Below are positions 62,610-64,000 of a stretch of DNA of 64,000 nucleotides, one piece after another (the first letter of the stretch is position 1; each line of letters opens with the position of its first letter). The position numbers and the translations under genes are program-made. The notes below the pieces were generated by a model. It was not told the DNA's origin. It searched no databases and saw nothing but the letters and a program-made list of their open reading frames with translations. The DNA is from Archegozetes longisetosus (taxonomy: Eukaryota; Arthropoda; Arachnida; Sarcoptiformes; Trhypochthoniidae), in assembly GCA_018873245.2 (NCBI GenBank), contig JAEMBT020000006.1:9383855-9447854 (forward strand). Reading direction: 5' to 3'.

Positions 62610-64000
62610 CAACTTATTTAACCCTAACACTTATCAATATTTTTGCATAGACTCATTTCATACAAATTCTTAAAATTTAATGTCTTATATGAAGCAACAT
62701 GTACGACAATAATGAGAATCGTATTTACAGAAATTAAAGTTCAGGCCCTCAAATTGCAATGCAAACACATTTGAGCTTTTCGAAACTACAGTACAGTTCA
62801 ATTTGATAAGTAATGGAACTTCAGATTTAACTGTAGCTGAGAATGATTGAAATTCAATCTAATTATATTCAATTAAGTATTGTAACTGTTACGATAACAA
62901 CCAGATATAATCTGTTTATACTTTATTAGCTAAAGTCCAAAGAGCTTCACTTAGTTGGTCGTTTCTAGTACTAAGTTATAACGAACTATTTATATGAAAT
63001 GCAAATATTACTAATAGCATCAAACAAATGGATCAAACAGTAAATGTATGACACTTTCAGAATTACTCAGAAACTATTTAGAGGAACAATAAGGTTCCTG
63101 CAAAACATTGGTTTAGAAGCGCAAATTCAATTGTGATTAAAATAGGAACCAAGTTAGAAAGTTTTTACTCTAATTTATAGCCATTTATAATAAAGAAATA
63201 AAGATATGTTCAATAAAATAGTTATAAAACATTTATTGTTGTTTAGTATTACAATTGTGTAGATGAGGCGACACTAGTTTACAGTTGTAATCAACAAGTT
63301 TTGTTCGGTTAGATTTTATCGTATAAATAATATTACATCATAACTGCTCTACTTAGATCATGAACCACAGCAGCAGCAACATTAAGTGTAGACCCACTTC
63401 AGTCCTTATCAACTTCATTTCTATTTATTATTATTTTTGTTCAAGTCATTAATTTGCCAAATATCTCTTCTCTAATGAATCCCCATTTTGAAGAAACGAA
63501 TTTGAAGATTTTTACTCTTAATTGTTGGTAAGTTGTATTATCTCAATATTGCTCACCATTTTATTCTTAATTTTAATCTCATTTGAAATGACTGGCAAAT
63601 GTGTTAATTAGTTAATGTCTTATGTTAATGTCAAAAGAGTGTTCAATATCTACATTAAATGCCTTGAGACGTTCTAATAATTATTTGTTTCATGTTATTT
63701 GCCATCAAATCGCCATTAATATTGATGAACCACATACAACATGTCTTATGTAGTATTTGACACAATTTAAGTTTTCAATAACGGAAAAATCTCAAATAAT
63801 TGGCTTATTTGTGTAATGATTTGAATATGTGGTAATAATAATAATAATAATAACAGTAATAATAATATGAATTTACTATAAACTTGACAAATCTGTACTT
63901 GAAAATTGTTCTAATTGTTAGTCTGTTTATTCAGATCAATTCGATTGATGCTACTACTTAAATATGTGCAAATATTTAAATTATCTATTTTAAATTATCA
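62610..64000. other. Intergenic tail after METTL17
   Basis: 1.4 kb without a coding exon I can support. A possible poly(A) AATAAA lies at 63189-63194, rather far from the METTL17 stop. An (AAT)n microsatellite lies at about 63832-63868. Confidence 0.6.
63832..63868. repeat. (AAT)n microsatellite, interrupted
   Basis: TAATAA trinucleotide run with one CAG interruption, near the right edge of the window. Confidence 0.9.

Overview
The window is nuclear DNA from an animal. It is AT-rich, with many short GT-AG introns (about 50-400 bp), conserved metazoan genes and no bacterial features. The protein sequences and compact genes suggest an arthropod. UNC13 has a C2A-type N-terminus, which as far as I recall is not described for Drosophila, and this makes a chelicerate such as a mite plausible. 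That placement is inference only. Exon boundaries below come from reading splice sites by eye. For each multi-exon gene that is complete in the window I checked that the exon phases join and that the summed coding length is divisible by three.

Layout, left to right: (1) 1-3338, minus strand, the 5' part of a type I membrane protein with about 20 EGF repeats (Notch/Crumbs-like), running off the left edge inside its transmembrane exon. (2) 4198-5188, plus, the ESCRT-III subunit CHMP4/Snf7, head-to-head with (1). (3) 5368-7796, minus, CTNNBL1, a spliceosome-associated armadillo protein, tail-to-tail with (2). (4) 8383-11769, plus, MAU2/SCC4 of the cohesin loader, in 15 exons, head-to-head with (3). 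(5) 13840-51977, plus, UNC13, the synaptic vesicle priming factor. It fills 60 percent of the window, with introns up to 12.7 kb, two alternative N-terminal modules and a likely mutually exclusive exon pair. (6) 53212-54568, minus, mitochondrial phenylalanyl-tRNA synthetase FARS2. (7) 55293-56954, minus, CDC23/APC8, intronless. (8) 57643-59323, plus, DCAF12, head-to-head with (7). (9) 60173-62609, plus, METTL17, a mitoribosome assembly factor. From 62610 to 64000 I see no gene.

The genes are unrelated housekeeping or neuronal functions and form no operon-like unit. Three head-to-head pairs share short intergenic promoters. FARS2 and METTL17 both serve mitochondrial translation but are separated by two other genes.

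The most interesting material is inside UNC13. An alternative exon at 44747-44847 duplicates the exon between C1 and C2B, in matching phase but with a GC donor. Two N-terminal modules each end in a Trp-containing basic helix at the calmodulin-site position and splice to the same exon. The large introns carry two small inverted-repeat (MITE-like) families. I found no tRNA, rRNA, CRISPR array or autonomous transposon.
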